Source of the DNA: Streptococcus australis
GTDB lineage: Bacteria; Bacillota; Bacilli; Lactobacillales; Streptococcaceae
Direction of reading: 5' to 3'
Assembly (NCBI RefSeq): GCF_901543175.1
Contig: NZ_LR594040.1
Coordinates: 310,001-374,000, forward strand
Length of the DNA: 64,000 nucleotides
Shown here one piece after another: positions 37,529 to 47,034 of the stretch. The notes beneath the pieces are model-generated. The model made no database searches. It saw only the letters and a program-made list of their open reading frames with translations, and was not told where the DNA came from. How positions within the stretch are numbered: the stretch's first letter is position 1; each line of letters opens with the position of its first letter. The translations under genes were made by a program, and so were the position numbers.

Positions 37529-38410
37529 TTACCTTTCTAGCAGTGCTTTAGCTTTTTCAGTATTTTTAAAATGTAGTTTGGCACAGAAGTTGAGCCCTTT
37601 CATACCATAGGCTTGAAGGATTTTGCTAGCAACCTTATCAGATGCAGTTCCAGCGCCACTTGGCAGTTGATAGCCTAGTTCTCGTCCGAGATTTTCCAAG
37701 TTTTCGAGGAAGAGATCACGCGCGATGACGGAGCTAACCGCAACAGCCATGTATTTTCCCTCGGCTTTTTCTTCCAAGCTAATCTTGTTTGGGAAACGGT
37801 TGGCTTCTTGCGTCAAGTATTTGTCATAGTTTTTAGGACTTGTAAAAGCATCAATCACGATTTTTTCTGGCTGGACTCCTTTTTGGAGAAGAAGAAAGAT
37901 AGCCTGATTGTGAAGGGCAACCTTTACAGAAACGGCATTGTAACGCTCTCCGATAACTTCATTATACTTGCTCGGTGAGAGAAGCAGTGCTTGATGCTGG
38001 ATCTTTTCCTTGAGGATAGGGGCGATCTGACGAATCTTTTGGTCTGTCAGGGTCTTTGAATCTCCCACTCCGAGTTTTAGCAAGAAGTCATGCTGGTCTG
38101 GTATCACGAAGGAAGCCACGACAGCTAGCCCACCAAAGTAGGAACCATTTCCCACCTCGTCAGTCCCAATCATAGGAAAATCTTGTCCGCTCTTTTCTTG
38201 TTGAACTTGGTAGCCAAAGAAACTGGCGTACTGCTCAGCAGCTTCGCCTTGCAGGAGGACTTTTCCAGAAGTATAGATGGAAATCGTTGCTTGAGGCAGG
38301 CGCAAAAAGTAGCGGATATAGGGATTGTTACTAGGACTGAGAGCCTTCTGATACTGACTTAAAAAGCTCTGAATTTCTTGTTCACTTGGTGTGAGTGTGA
38401 TACTTGCCAT
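37529..38410 (-). CDS. rnhC: Ribonuclease HIII
   Basis: A 293-residue RNase HIII that removes RNA from RNA-DNA hybrids. The N-terminal TBP-like domain (1 to about 80) is followed by the RNase H fold with the metal-binding [11 protein letters not shown] motif, then [11 protein letters not shown] and [12 protein letters not shown]. The minus-strand -10 TACAAT with TG is near 38423-38418. It is transcribed divergently from zapA. Confidence 0.95.
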   Translation of the reverse strand: MASITLTPSEQEIQSFLSQYQKALSPSNNPYIRYFLRLPQATISIYTSGKVLLQGEAAEQYASFFGYQVQQEKSGQDFPMIGTDEVGNGSYFGGLAVVASFVIPDQHDFLLKLGVGDSKTLTDQKIRQIAPILKEKIQHQALLLSPSKYNEVIGERYNAVSVKVALHNQAIFLLLQKGVQPEKIVIDAFTSPKNYDKYLTQEANRFPNKISLEEKAEGKYMAVAVSSVIARDLFLENLENLGRELGYQLPSGAGTASDKVASKILQAYGMKGLNFCAKLHFKNTEKAKALLER

Positions 38411-38450
38411 AGTCTCTATTGTACCATAAAAGCAAGGGAATTGGTAAAAA

Positions 38451-38479
38451 CTGACAAAATTAGCGAAATTTGGTATAAT
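38451..38479 (+). promoter_or_regulatory. Promoter of zapA-cvpA
   Basis: CTGACA at 38451-38456, a 17-base spacer and TATAAT at 38474-38479 preceded by TGG (extended -10). Confidence 0.7.
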
Positions 38480-38496
38480 ATCGTGAGGTGAATTTT

Positions 38497-38799
38497 ATGG
38501 CAAATCTAAATCGATATAAGTTTACATTCGGGAAAAAGACATTAACCTTGACAACCGAGCATGAAAACCTCTTTATGGAGGAAATTGCCAAGGTTGCGAC
38601 TGAAAAATACCAAGCAATTAAAGACCAAATGCCTGGGGCAGATGATGAAACGATTGCCCTTCTTTTAGCGATTAACAGCCTATCGACGCAGCTTAGTCGT
38701 GAGATTGAGTTTGACGATAAGGAGCAGGAGCTTAAAGACCTTCGAAATAAGTTAGTGGCTGTTAAGCAAGAGCAGAGCAAGATTGAGGATTCCCTATGA
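38497..38799 (+). CDS. zapA: Cell division protein ZapA
   Basis: A 100-residue FtsZ-ring stabiliser. The N-terminal globular part (YKFTFGKKTLTLTTEHENLFMEEIAKVA) leads into a C-terminal coiled coil rich in Glu, Lys and Leu. The ATG at 38497 has GAGG eight bases upstream; an in-frame GTG at 38488 overlaps that site and is rejected. It overlaps cvpA by 4 bp. Confidence 0.88.
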   Translation: MANLNRYKFTFGKKTLTLTTEHENLFMEEIAKVATEKYQAIKDQMPGADDETIALLLAINSLSTQLSREIEFDDKEQELKDLRNKLVAVKQEQSKIEDSL

Positions 38800-39344
38800 T
38801 TTCAATCCTTCTCTTGCTGGTTCTTGCTTGGGGCTTTTACATCGGCTACCGTAGAGGTTTGGTGCTGCAAGTTTATTATTTTCTCGTGGCAGTGATTTCA
38901 GCCTTTGTTGCTGGACAGTTTTATAAATCACTGGGAGATCACTTCCACTTGCTTGTCCCTTATGCCAATCCTCAGGAAGGACAGGGCACCTTTTTCTTCC
39001 CTTCAGACCAGCTTTTTCAGCTAGACAAGGTCTTTTATGCGGGTCTCGCCTACCTTCTAGTTTTCGGAATTTGTTACAGTATCGGACGTTTTATCGGTTT
39101 GTTCCTACACTTGATTCCAACTAAAAAGCTCGATGTCAAATGGTTCCGTATCGGAGCAGGCCTATTGTCGCTATTGGTAACCTTATTTGCCTTGCAAATG
39201 GCTCTAACCATTCTTGCAACTGTGCCTATGCCAGCTGTGCAAAATCCCCTTGAAAAGAGCGTAGTAGCCAAGCATATCATCCAAAGTGTCCCTTTTACGA
39301 CAAACTTTATCAAACAACTCTGGGTGACAAATTTAATCGGATAA
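38796..39344 (+). CDS. CvpA family membrane protein
   Basis: A 182-residue protein with about four hydrophobic helices (ISILLLLVLAWGFYIGYRRG, VFYAGLAYLLVFGICYSIGR, LLSLLVTLFALQMALTIL), matching the CvpA/colicin V production family. The biochemical role in streptococci is not settled. It is coupled to zapA by an ATGA overlap and precedes mutS2, a conserved order in Firmicutes. Confidence 0.85.
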   Translation: MISILLLLVLAWGFYIGYRRGLVLQVYYFLVAVISAFVAGQFYKSLGDHFHLLVPYANPQEGQGTFFFPSDQLFQLDKVFYAGLAYLLVFGICYSIGRFIGLFLHLIPTKKLDVKWFRIGAGLLSLLVTLFALQMALTILATVPMPAVQNPLEKSVVAKHIIQSVPFTTNFIKQLWVTNLIG

Positions 39345-39374
39345 AAAGGGCGGGAGTTTTCCTAGCCCTTTGTT
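39345..39374 (+). terminator. Probable terminator after cvpA
   Basis: AAAGGGC and GCCCTTT pair around a 13-base loop, followed by GTTT. Confidence 0.55.
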
Positions 39375-39441
39375 TACAGATTGGACGACTAGGCTTAAGT
39401 AAAGGCCAAAAATCTCTAGGCACTACAATCTTGTAAACAAA
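39369..39441. repeat. Inverted-repeat pair upstream of mutS2
   Basis: TTTGTTTACAGATTG (39369-39383) is the inverse of CAATCTTGTAAACAAA (39426-39441) apart from one extra T. The arms enclose 42 bases and end 17 bases before the mutS2 start. It could be a hairpin leader or a small relic element. Confidence 0.55.
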
Positions 39442-39457
39442 TACACAAGGAAAGAAT

Positions 39458-41794
39458 ATGAATACAAAAATACTAGAAACCTTAGAATTTAATAAAATAA
39501 AAGCCTTGTTTGAACCTCATATCTTGACAGAACAAGGGCTAGAGGAGTTAAAAGGCTTGGCTCCAACTGCCAAAGCGGATAAGATTAAACAAGCCTTTAC
39601 AGAGATGGAGGAAATGCAAGCCCTATTTGTGGAACAGCCTCACTTTACCATCCTAGCGACACGTGAAATCTCAGCTGTCTGCAAGCGTCTGGAGATGGGG
39701 GCGGATCTCAATATCGAGGAGTTCCTACTCCTCAAACGGGTCTTGCTTGCTAGCAGAGAGTTGCAAAGTTTTTATGCCAATCTCGAAAACGTACGCTTGG
39801 AACAGTTGGCGAGATGGTTTGAAAAACTGCATGATTTTCCACACTTGCAAGGGAGTCTCCAAGCCCTAAATGACGCAGGTTTTATCGAAAATTTCGCCAG
39901 CGAAGAATTAGCACGTATCCGTCGGAAAATCCATGATAGCGAGAGTCAAGTTCGAGATGTCTTGCAAGACTTACTTAAACAAAAAGCGCAGATGTTGACC
40001 GAAGGAATCATTGCTAGCAGAAATGGCCGTCAGGTTTTACCTGTCAAGAACACCTATCGTAACAAGATTGCGGGTGTTGTTCATGACATCTCTGCCAGCG
40101 GAAACACGGTCTATATCGAGCCACGTGAGGTCGTGAAACTGAGCGAAGAAATCGCTAGTTTGCGAGCAGACGAACGCTATGAGATGATTCGTATCCTACA
40201 GGAGCTCTCAGAACGCGTCCGCCCTCATGCGGCAGAGATTGCTAATGACGCTTGGATTATCGGCCATCTGGATCTGATTCGTGCCAAGGTGCGTTTCATT
40301 CAAGAAAGACAAGCAGTCGTTCCTCAACTTTCAGAGAATCAAGAAATTCAACTCCTTCATGTTCGCCATCCTTTGGTTAAAAATGCAGTCGCAAACGATG
40401 TACACTTCGGTAAGGAATTAACGGCCATTGTCATTACAGGTCCCAATACGGGTGGGAAGACCATCATGCTCAAAACCTTGGGCTTGACTCAACTTATGGC
40501 CCAGTCAGGCTTGCCCATTTTAGCAGACAAGGGAAGCCGTGTCGGTATTTTCGAAGAAATCTTCGCAGATATTGGGGATGAGCAGTCTATCGAGCAAAGC
40601 TTGTCTACCTTCTCCAGTCACATGACCAATATCGTAGATATTCTGGGCAAGGTCAACCAACACTCACTTTTATTACTAGATGAGCTTGGCGCAGGTACCG
40701 ATCCGCAGGAAGGAGCAGCCCTTGCCATGGCCATTTTGGAGGATCTTCGTTTACGTCAGGTCAAGACTATGGCGACGACCCACTATCCAGAACTCAAGGC
40801 TTATGGTATCGAGACAGCCTTTGTGCAAAATGCCAGCATGGAGTTTGATACAGCCAGCTTGCGTCCGACCTATTGCTTCATGCAGGGAGTTCCTGGTCGA
40901 AGTAATGCCTTTGAAATTGCCAAACGCCTAGGACTGTCAGATGTCATCGTCGGGGATGCCAGTCAGCAGGTCAACCAAGATAATGATGTCAACCGCATCA
41001 TTGAACAATTGGAAGAGCAAACACTGGAAAGTCGTAAACGCTTGGACAATATCCGTGAGGTGGAGCAAGAAAACCTTAAGATGAACCGAGCGCTCAAAAA
41101 ACTCTACAATGAACTAAATCGTGAAAAGGAAACTGAGCTCAACAAGGCGCGTGAACAAGCTGCTGAAATTGTGGAACTAGCGCTAAGTGAGAGTGATCAG
41201 ATACTGAAAAATCTTCACAGTAAGTCTCAGCTCAAGCCCCATGAAATCATTGAAGCCAAGGCTGAGCTGAAAAAACTGGCCCCTGAAAAAGTCGACTTGT
41301 CTAAAAACAAGGTCCTTCAAAAAGCCAAGAAAAAACGAGCTCCAAAGGTTGGAGATGATATCGTGGTTCTCAGTTATGGCCAACGTGGAACCTTGACCAA
41401 TCAGCTTAAGGACGGCCGTTGGGAAGCCCAAGTCGGTTTGATCAAGATGACCTTGGAAGAGAAAGAATTTGACCTTGTTCAGGCCCAACAAGAAGCCCCA
41501 GTCAAGAAAAAACAAGTTAATGTCGTGAAACGTGCTTCTGGCCGTGGCCCGCAAGCAAGACTGGATCTCCGAGGCAAACGGTACGAAGAGGCTATGAATG
41601 AGCTGGACGCCTTTATCGACCAAGCCCTGCTCAATAACATGGCGCAAGTCGATATCATCCATGGTATCGGAACGGGAGTCATCCGTGAGGGCGTCACCAA
41701 ATACCTACAAAGAAACAAGCATGTCAAGAGTTTTGGCTATGCCCCACAGAATGCTGGAGGCAGTGGCGCAACCATTGTGACCTTTAAAGGTTAG
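39458..41794 (+). CDS. mutS2: Endonuclease MutS2 / ribosome-collision splitting ATPase
   Basis: A 778-residue MutS-like ATPase. After helical core and clamp regions, the ABC-type ATPase has Walker A GPNTGGKT (about 328-335), LSTFSSHM and [16 protein letters not shown] coiled coil and a C-terminal Smr domain follow ([24 protein letters not shown]). Bacterial MutS2 suppresses homologous recombination, and in Bacillus it has been linked to rescue of collided ribosomes. It does not act in mismatch repair. Length is usual. Confidence 0.95.
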   Translation: MNTKILETLEFNKIKALFEPHILTEQGLEELKGLAPTAKADKIKQAFTEMEEMQALFVEQPHFTILATREISAVCKRLEMGADLNIEEFLLLKRVLLASRELQSFYANLENVRLEQLARWFEKLHDFPHLQGSLQALNDAGFIENFASEELARIRRKIHDSESQVRDVLQDLLKQKAQMLTEGIIASRNGRQVLPVKNTYRNKIAGVVHDISASGNTVYIEPREVVKLSEEIASLRADERYEMIRILQELSERVRPHAAEIANDAWIIGHLDLIRAKVRFIQERQAVVPQLSENQEIQLLHVRHPLVKNAVANDVHFGKELTAIVITGPNTGGKTIMLKTLGLTQLMAQSGLPILADKGSRVGIFEEIFADIGDEQSIEQSLSTFSSHMTNIVDILGKVNQHSLLLLDELGAGTDPQEGAALAMAILEDLRLRQVKTMATTHYPELKAYGIETAFVQNASMEFDTASLRPTYCFMQGVPGRSNAFEIAKRLGLSDVIVGDASQQVNQDNDVNRIIEQLEEQTLESRKRLDNIREVEQENLKMNRALKKLYNELNREKETELNKAREQAAEIVELALSESDQILKNLHSKSQLKPHEIIEAKAELKKLAPEKVDLSKNKVLQKAKKKRAPKVGDDIVVLSYGQRGTLTNQLKDGRWEAQVGLIKMTLEEKEFDLVQAQQEAPVKKKQVNVVKRASGRGPQARLDLRGKRYEEAMNELDAFIDQALLNNMAQVDIIHGIGTGVIREGVTKYLQRNKHVKSFGYAPQNAGGSGATIVTFKG

Positions 41795-41817
41795 AAAAAG
41801 AGTGCTTCTCTTTATTT
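41795..41817 (+). terminator. Probable terminator after mutS2
   Basis: AAAGAG and CTCTTT pair around TGCTT, followed by ATTT. The stem is short, so the call is tentative. Confidence 0.4.
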
Positions 41818-41855
41818 GAAAAAGAAGTGAAAATCCATCTTTTTCAAAAAATATA

Positions 41856-41884
41856 TTGACAAAAGCTAACTTTTCTTATAAAAT
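41856..41884 (+). promoter_or_regulatory. Promoter of the glycine riboswitch transcript
   Basis: TTGACA at 41856-41861, a 17-base spacer and TAAAAT at 41879-41884, about 70 bases before the aptamer. Confidence 0.7.
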
Positions 41885-41957
41885 AATAAAAAATAAAATA
41901 CCAACACCGAATGAAGTTTAATAGAAATGGAGAAAAGTTTGTTTTCCATGACTGTAA

Positions 41958-42043
41958 ATGGACGGAACTCTGGAGAGACCGTAAAGGCACCGAAGGGGCA
42001 AGGCAGGCAACTGCTCAAACTCTCAGGTAAAAGGACAGAGCTA
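41958..42043 (+). promoter_or_regulatory. Glycine riboswitch (single aptamer)
   Basis: The aptamer core is clear: GGACGGAACTCTGGAGAGACC at its 5' end (41960 onward), CACCGAAGGGGCAA in the middle and AACTCTCAGGTAAAAGGACAG at the 3' side. I see one aptamer only, not the classical tandem pair. A terminator hairpin follows at 42081-42113, directly before an AGCS symporter gene. A similar streptococcal riboswitch has been reported to turn off such a transporter when glycine is plentiful; the direction here is inferred. Confidence 0.9.
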
Positions 42044-42080
42044 AGATAGACCGCTTTTAGGCATTTATCTAAGCATTCCA

Positions 42081-42113
42081 GAGTACATGTATCTTGCATG
42101 TGCTCTTTCTTTT
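42081..42113 (+). terminator. Riboswitch-controlled terminator
   Basis: GAGTACATG and CATGTGCTC form a 9-bp stem with one T-G pair, followed by TTTCTTTT. It is the expression platform between the aptamer and the symporter gene. Confidence 0.75.
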
Positions 42114-42137
42114 GGGGTTGAAGGATAGGAGTAGGAT

Positions 42138-43460
42138 ATGTTAGAATTGCTAAAAGCGCTTGATGCTTTCGTTTGGGGGCCTCCCCTCTTGATCTTATTG
42201 GTCGGAACGGGTATCTATTTGACCATCCGACTAAGCCTTTTGCAGGTGGCTCGTCTTCCTAAGGCCTTTCAGTTGATCTTTACCAAGGATAAGGGGCACG
42301 GTGATGTGTCGAGCTTTGCTGCTCTCTGTACGGCTCTAGCAGCCACTGTTGGTACGGGAAATATCATCGGGGTCGCGACAGCCATTAAGGTTGGGGGACC
42401 AGGCGCTCTCTTTTGGATGTGGATGGCTGCCTTCTTTGGGATGGCAACCAAGTATGCAGAAGGTTTACTGGCTATCAAATACCGTAGCAAGGATGCAAAC
42501 GGCGCTGTAGCTGGAGGGCCCATGCACTACATCCTTTTGGGAATGGGGGAAAAGTGGCGCCCCCTTGCTATCTTCTTTGCCCTAGCGGGTGTATTGGTAG
42601 CTCTTCTAGGGATTGGTACCTTCACCCAAGTCAATTCGATTACAGAATCCATTCAAAATACAGCTCAAGTTGAACCAGCTATCACAGCTCTCGTTTTGTC
42701 TGTTTTTGTAGCGATTGCAGTCTTTGGTGGCCTCAAATCCATTTCCAAGGTTTCAACAGCAGTTGTTCCTTTTATGGCTATTGTCTATATTTTGGGAACT
42801 CTTACAGTTATTCTCTTTAATATCGAGAAAATTCCAGCCACTCTTGCCCTAATCTTTACCTCTGCTTTCAGCCCTGTAGCTGCAGTAGGAGGATTTGCTG
42901 GTGCGACTATCCGTACTGCGATTCAAAATGGTGTGGCGAGAGGAGTCTTTTCTAACGAATCTGGTCTTGGTTCAGCTCCGATTGCAGCTGCTGCGGCTAA
43001 GACAAATGAGCCTGTTGAGCAAGGCTTGATTTCCATGACAGGAACCTTTATTGACACCCTCATTATCTGTACTCTGACAGGTTTGACCATCTTGGTAACT
43101 GGTGTTTGGAGTGGTGATTTGAACGGAGTAGCGCTTACTCAGTCAGCCTTTTCAACAGTTTTTTCACATTTTGGGCCTGCTCTTTTGACCATATTTCTGG
43201 TCCTCTTTGCCTTTACGACAATTCTCGGCTGGAATTACTACGGAGAGCGCTGTTTCGAGTTTCTCTTTGGCGTTCGTTTTATCTGGCTTTATCGAGTGGT
43301 CTTTGTACTCATGGTCTTGTTGGGAGGTTTTATCGAGTTGGACATGGTCTGGATTATTGCAGATATCGTCAATGCCTTGATGGCCTTGCCTAACTTGATT
43401 GCTCTTTTGGTTTTGTCGCCAGTAGTTGTTGCTGAGACTAAGAAGTATTTTAAGAACTAA
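42138..43460 (+). CDS. Sodium:alanine/glycine symporter (AGCS family)
   Basis: A 440-residue inner membrane transporter with about 10 hydrophobic helices. The family signature AATVGTGNIIGVATAIKVGG lies near residue 70, followed by GGPMHYI and SNESGLGSAPIAAAAAKT. The riboswitch in its leader argues that glycine is a main substrate, with alanine also possible. AGGAGTAGG precedes the ATG. It stands alone between two terminators. Confidence 0.93.
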   Translation: MLELLKALDAFVWGPPLLILLVGTGIYLTIRLSLLQVARLPKAFQLIFTKDKGHGDVSSFAALCTALAATVGTGNIIGVATAIKVGGPGALFWMWMAAFFGMATKYAEGLLAIKYRSKDANGAVAGGPMHYILLGMGEKWRPLAIFFALAGVLVALLGIGTFTQVNSITESIQNTAQVEPAITALVLSVFVAIAVFGGLKSISKVSTAVVPFMAIVYILGTLTVILFNIEKIPATLALIFTSAFSPVAAVGGFAGATIRTAIQNGVARGVFSNESGLGSAPIAAAAAKTNEPVEQGLISMTGTFIDTLIICTLTGLTILVTGVWSGDLNGVALTQSAFSTVFSHFGPALLTIFLVLFAFTTILGWNYYGERCFEFLFGVRFIWLYRVVFVLMVLLGGFIELDMVWIIADIVNALMALPNLIALLVLSPVVVAETKKYFKN

Positions 43461-43464
43461 TCCA

Positions 43465-43489
43465 ATCACACTTTTAGTGTGATTTTTTC
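43465..43489 (+). terminator. Terminator after the AGCS symporter
   Basis: AATCACAC and GTGTGATT pair perfectly around TTTTA, followed by TTTT. Confidence 0.85.
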
Positions 43490-43590
43490 ATTTCATAAAC
43501 ATTTCCTATCATGGCAATTGAAAATATATATTATCCAAAGAAGAAATTCTATGATAGACTAAATGTCAATAAAATGAAAAGAGGTTTCTT

Positions 43591-44139
43591 ATGACAAGAT
43601 TTACCATCCATACAGTAGAATCAGCACCAGCAGAAGTGAAAGAAGTTCTGGAAACAGTACAAAAAGATAACAATGGCTATATTCCCAATCTGATCGGTCT
43701 CTTGGCCAATGCTCCTACCGCCCTAGAAGCCTATCGAACTGTCGGAGCCATCAACCGCCGCAATAGCCTAACCCCAGTTGAGAGGGAAGTGGTGCAAATC
43801 ACGGCAGCTGTAACTAATGGTTGTGCTTTCTGCGTTGCAGGTCACACCGCCTTTTCGATCAAACAAATCCAGATGAATGATGATCTTCTCCAAGCCCTCC
43901 GCAACCGTACTCCAATCGAGACAGATCCAAAACTAGATACTCTAGCTAAGTTTACCTTGGCGGTCATCAATACCAAGGGTCGTGTAGGAGATGAAGCCTT
44001 GGCTGAATTCTTAGAAGCCGGCTATACACAACAAAATGCCTTGGACGTGGTTCTCGGTGTCAGCTTAGCCAGCCTTTGCAACTATGCCAACAACCTAGCC
44101 AATACGCCCATTAATCCAGAATTGCAACCTTATGCCTAG
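43591..44139 (+). CDS. Carboxymuconolactone decarboxylase / AhpD-like protein
   Basis: A 182-residue cytosolic protein of the CMD/AhpD superfamily. The central motif NGCAFCVAGHTAFSIKQ holds the redox CxxC pair and the His expected of AhpD-like alkylhydroperoxidases. In this family such proteins act as thiol peroxidases or peroxidase partners. The substrate here is unknown. AAAAGAGG precedes the ATG. It is monocistronic. Confidence 0.85.
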   Translation: MTRFTIHTVESAPAEVKEVLETVQKDNNGYIPNLIGLLANAPTALEAYRTVGAINRRNSLTPVEREVVQITAAVTNGCAFCVAGHTAFSIKQIQMNDDLLQALRNRTPIETDPKLDTLAKFTLAVINTKGRVGDEALAEFLEAGYTQQNALDVVLGVSLASLCNYANNLANTPINPELQPYA

Positions 44140-44154
44140 TTCGAATCATAAATA

Positions 44155-44187
44155 AAATGAAGGCTGATTTATCCAGTCTTCATTTTT
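44155..44187 (+). terminator. Terminator after the AhpD-like gene
   Basis: AAATGAAGGCTG pairs with CAGTCTTCATTT apart from one central G-T pair, followed by TT. Confidence 0.75.
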
Positions 44188-44210
44188 CTATGCTATTTTA
44201 AAGGCTTTTA

Positions 44211-44219
44211 TGCTATACT
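44211..44219 (+). promoter_or_regulatory. Extended -10 promoter of the TDT transporter gene
   Basis: TGCTATACT at 44211-44219 is an extended -10 element 28 bases before the ATG. No clear -35 is visible. Confidence 0.5.
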
Positions 44220-44247
44220 GATAATAATATGATTAACGGAGGTTGCC

Positions 44248-45147
44248 ATGAAAAAACTCCCCTTGGTATTTTCTGGTTGTTTGTTAGGTTTGGCAGGTGC
44301 AGGAAACTTGATTGCGGATACTTGGCCTGTTCTTTCGCACCTATTTAGTTTGACTGGATTGGTCTTATGGATTTTCTTTCTGATTCTTCATCTTTTTAAT
44401 TGGGAAGAAACCAAGAAAGAATTGACCAAGCCCCCTCTTTTATCTGGTATAGCTACCTTTCCTATGGCGGGGATGATTTTATCGACCTATGTCTTTCGTT
44501 TGTTCCCTCATCTTCCTTTGATATCACAAGGGCTCTGGTGGTTTTCCTTTCTCTTGGACCTCGCTTTAATCACTTACTTTACCATTAAATTTGCCTGTCC
44601 AGGCAAGAGAGTCAATGCGACTCCTAGCTGGACGGTGCTCTATGTGGGGATAGCAGTAGCTGCCTTGACCTATCCTCTGGTAGGCATCGTTGAAATTGCC
44701 AATACGACCTTGAGTTTTGGTTTTGTCTTGACTTTCTATCTTTATCCCCTTATTTATAGGGATTTAAAGAAAACTCCACTCCCAGTAGCCTTGCTTGGAC
44801 AGGAAGGAATCTATTGTGCTCCCTTTTCCCTACTCTTGGCCTCACTAGTTCGAGTTGGAGGGGCAAGCTTGCCAACATGGCTCTTAATCGTCATGATTTT
44901 GGCGTCTCAATCTTTCTTTTTCTTCGTTTTGACTCGCTTGCCTAATATTTTAAAACAAGGCTTTCAACCAGCCTTCTCAGCCCTCACCTTCCCAACCATT
45001 ATCACAGCTACCTCGCTCAAGATGGCTCAGGGAATTTTGAAACTTCCATTTCTGGATTATCTGGTGTTTGCTGAAACGGTTATATGCCTCACTATTTTAC
45101 TCTTTGTCTTGAGTGGTTATCTGATTTGGTTACGAAAAAAGGTCTAG
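44248..45147 (+). CDS. TDT/TehA-SLAC1 family membrane transporter
   Basis: A 299-residue protein with about ten hydrophobic helices in paired hairpins, the layout of the tellurite-resistance/dicarboxylate transporter (TDT) family. It has a conserved PLVFSGCLLGLAGAGNL start, a mid-protein segment NATPSWTVLYVGIAVAAL and the later GFQPAFSALTFPTIITATS. Relatives move anions or organic acids. Some databases label it exfoliative toxin, which is a historical mislabel with no toxin domain here. GGAGG lies before the ATG. Confidence 0.85.
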   Translation: MKKLPLVFSGCLLGLAGAGNLIADTWPVLSHLFSLTGLVLWIFFLILHLFNWEETKKELTKPPLLSGIATFPMAGMILSTYVFRLFPHLPLISQGLWWFSFLLDLALITYFTIKFACPGKRVNATPSWTVLYVGIAVAALTYPLVGIVEIANTTLSFGFVLTFYLYPLIYRDLKKTPLPVALLGQEGIYCAPFSLLLASLVRVGGASLPTWLLIVMILASQSFFFFVLTRLPNILKQGFQPAFSALTFPTIITATSLKMAQGILKLPFLDYLVFAETVICLTILLFVLSGYLIWLRKKV

Positions 45148-45174
45148 CTATTATCTAGCTAGGCCTTATTTTTT
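45139..45174. terminator. Bidirectional terminator between the TDT gene and serS
   Basis: AAGGTCTAGCTA and TAGCTAGGCCTT pair around a short loop, flanked by A and T runs. It overlaps the stop codon of the TDT gene. Confidence 0.75.
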
Positions 45175-46447
45175 ATGGTTTGATAACTTCAGCTCCACCC
45201 ATGTATGGACGAAGTGCTTCTGGAATAGTTACAGAACCATCTGCATTTTGGTAGTTTTCAAGAATAGCAGCCACCGTACGTCCAACTGCAAGTCCAGAAC
45301 CGTTCAAGGTGTGAAGGAGTTTAACCTTGCCATCGGCTTCATCACGGTAACGGATTTGAGCACGACGAGCTTGGAAATCTTCTGTATTTGAACAGCTTGA
45401 GATTTCACGGTAGGTATTTTGTGCTGGAATCCAAACTTCCAAATCGTAAGTCTTGGCAGCTGAGAAGCCCATATCTCCAGTAGAGAGCGCGACCACACGG
45501 TATGGAAGATTAAGCTTTTGAAGAATATTTTCAGCGTTGGCTGTCATTTTTTCTAATTCTTCATATGATTCTTCTGGTTTGGCAAATTTGACCATTTCAA
45601 CCTTGTGGAATTGGTGCAAACGGATCAAGCCACGTGTATCACGACCAGCAGAACCCGCTTCAGAACGGAATGATGGACTCATAGCCGTAAAGTAGATTGG
45701 AAGATCCTTGCCATCGAGGATTTCATCACGGTAGTAGTTTGTAAGAGGCACCTCAGCTGTTGGAATCAATACAAAGTTAGTATCGCTGAGTTCAAAAGTA
45801 TCTTCCTTGAATTTTGGATATTGACCAGTACCAAACATAGAGTCGTGGTTAACCATGTAAGGTGTGATGACTTCGGTATAGCCTTCCTTGCCATGTTCAT
45901 CCAACATAAAGTTGTAGATAGCACGTTCCAAACGAGCGCCAAGACCTTTATAGAAGAGGAAACGAGCTCCAGTCACTTTACCACCACGTTCCCAGTCAAG
46001 GATTCCAAGGTCTTCACCAAGGTCCCAGTGAGCTTTTGGCTCGAAGTCAAACTCGCGTGGAGTACCCCAACGGCGAACTTCCACATTGTCATCTTCGTCA
46101 GCACCAACAGGAACGCTGTCAGCTGGGATGTTTGGAAGAGTAGTGGTGAATTCTGTCAACTTAGCATCGATTTCCGCTAATTCAGTATCCAAGGCTTTTA
46201 CTTCAGCAGATAGGGTTTGCATAGCAGCAATTTTGTCATCGGCATTTTCCTTGTTGCGCTTGGCTTGGGCAATCTCAGCAGAAACAGTGTTGCGTTCTGC
46301 CTTGAGATTTTCAACCTTGACCAAGATATCACGACGTTTAGCGTCGATTTCTTTCATCTCGTTAAGGATAGCAGCATCTACACCACGTGTAGCCAATTTT
46401 TCAGCGACGGCATCAAAGTCTGTACGAATACGTTTGATATCTAACAT
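45173..46447 (-). CDS. serS: Seryl-tRNA synthetase
   Basis: A 424-residue class II synthetase that charges tRNA-Ser. The N-terminal long coiled coil (residues 1 to about 110) grips the tRNA variable arm. Motif 2 ([23 protein letters not shown]) and motif 3 ([16 protein letters not shown]) follow. The ATG at 46447 with AAGGAGTTC upstream gives the standard MLDIKRIR start; an in-frame ATG at 46474 lies inside the T-box terminator. Expression is controlled by the T-box leader. Confidence 0.97.
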   Translation of the reverse strand: MLDIKRIRTDFDAVAEKLATRGVDAAILNEMKEIDAKRRDILVKVENLKAERNTVSAEIAQAKRNKENADDKIAAMQTLSAEVKALDTELAEIDAKLTEFTTTLPNIPADSVPVGADEDDNVEVRRWGTPREFDFEPKAHWDLGEDLGILDWERGGKVTGARFLFYKGLGARLERAIYNFMLDEHGKEGYTEVITPYMVNHDSMFGTGQYPKFKEDTFELSDTNFVLIPTAEVPLTNYYRDEILDGKDLPIYFTAMSPSFRSEAGSAGRDTRGLIRLHQFHKVEMVKFAKPEESYEELEKMTANAENILQKLNLPYRVVALSTGDMGFSAAKTYDLEVWIPAQNTYREISSCSNTEDFQARRAQIRYRDEADGKVKLLHTLNGSGLAVGRTVAAILENYQNADGSVTIPEALRPYMGGAEVIKP

Positions 46448-46462
46448 AAGAACTCCTTTATG

Positions 46463-46640
46463 AAAAAAGCACACCTAACAAAGCGTTGGAGTGGCAGGGC
46501 CACGGTTCCATCCAACTTCACAGGTGTGCACTTGATTGTGTATTTTGTTGTAAGCAACGGTAGAATTTCACTTATCTCCTCTATCTGCTCGCAGCAACCG
46601 CAGACTTTCTGAAAGAAGAGGATAACCTACTTATCCGTTG
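46463..46640 (-). promoter_or_regulatory. T-box leader of serS
   Basis: On the minus strand, a long Stem I (AGCAACGG near 46641 pairs with CCGTTGCT near 46550) is followed by the T-box segment GGATGGAACCGTGG (about 46513-46500). A terminator pairs GCACACCT (46529-46522) with AGGTGTGC (46476-46469), then TTTTTT. Uncharged tRNA-Ser should stabilise the antiterminator. The probable specifier is a UCU serine codon in GAAATTCTACCG, followed by a purine. Confidence 0.85.
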
Positions 46641-46645
46641 CTATG

Positions 46646-46675
46646 ATTATACTAAAGTTTCTACTTTTTTGCAAA
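46646..46675 (-). promoter_or_regulatory. Promoter of the serS leader
   Basis: On the minus strand TTTGCA (46675-46670), an 18-base spacer and TATAAT (46651-46646). The -35 lies within the 3' end of the DUF956 gene. Confidence 0.6.
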
Positions 46676-47032
46676 TAGATTCTTCAGTTTTTGTCCAATG
46701 GTCTGGATTAGCGTAGGAAGTTTGACAACCTTTTCGTTTCCTAATTTTTCCCGAGCGATTTTGAGGATAGCCCCAGAGTCTTTTGAGGCAAAGAGGAATT
46801 TACCTTGATCGGTGAAGACTTCAAAGTGACGGCTGATTTTTCGTCCACTTACGTTGGCTCCGATTTGATTGACGCTAGACCAAGGGATTTGGATATATTG
46901 TTCGACATTGACATCAGGATAAAACTCCAAGGCTTGATCCCCGACTAGAAATTTTCCAACTTTTCCAGAGATAGAGAGATAAGATGTTCCAGTGGTTTGG
47001 AGGTCAATGACTTTATTGAGAGATTGGGCCAT
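46661..47032 (-). CDS. DUF956 (ManO-like) protein
   Basis: A 123-residue cytosolic protein of the DUF956 family. The member named ManO lies in mannose-PTS operons of other lactic acid bacteria and is proposed to be regulatory. Visible motifs are GKVGKFLVGDQALEFYPD and IPWSSVNQIGANVSG. Here the gene follows lysC by 2 bases, not a PTS operon, and precedes the serS leader. Function at this locus is not known. Confidence 0.8.
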   Translation of the reverse strand: MAQSLNKVIDLQTTGTSYLSISGKVGKFLVGDQALEFYPDVNVEQYIQIPWSSVNQIGANVSGRKISRHFEVFTDQGKFLFASKDSGAILKIAREKLGNEKVVKLPTLIQTIGQKLKNLFAKK

Positions 47033-47034
47033 GA

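Noticed and set aside
44248..45147. Exfoliative toxin function for the TDT membrane protein
   Set aside because: The product is a multi-helix membrane transporter; no secreted protease domain is present.
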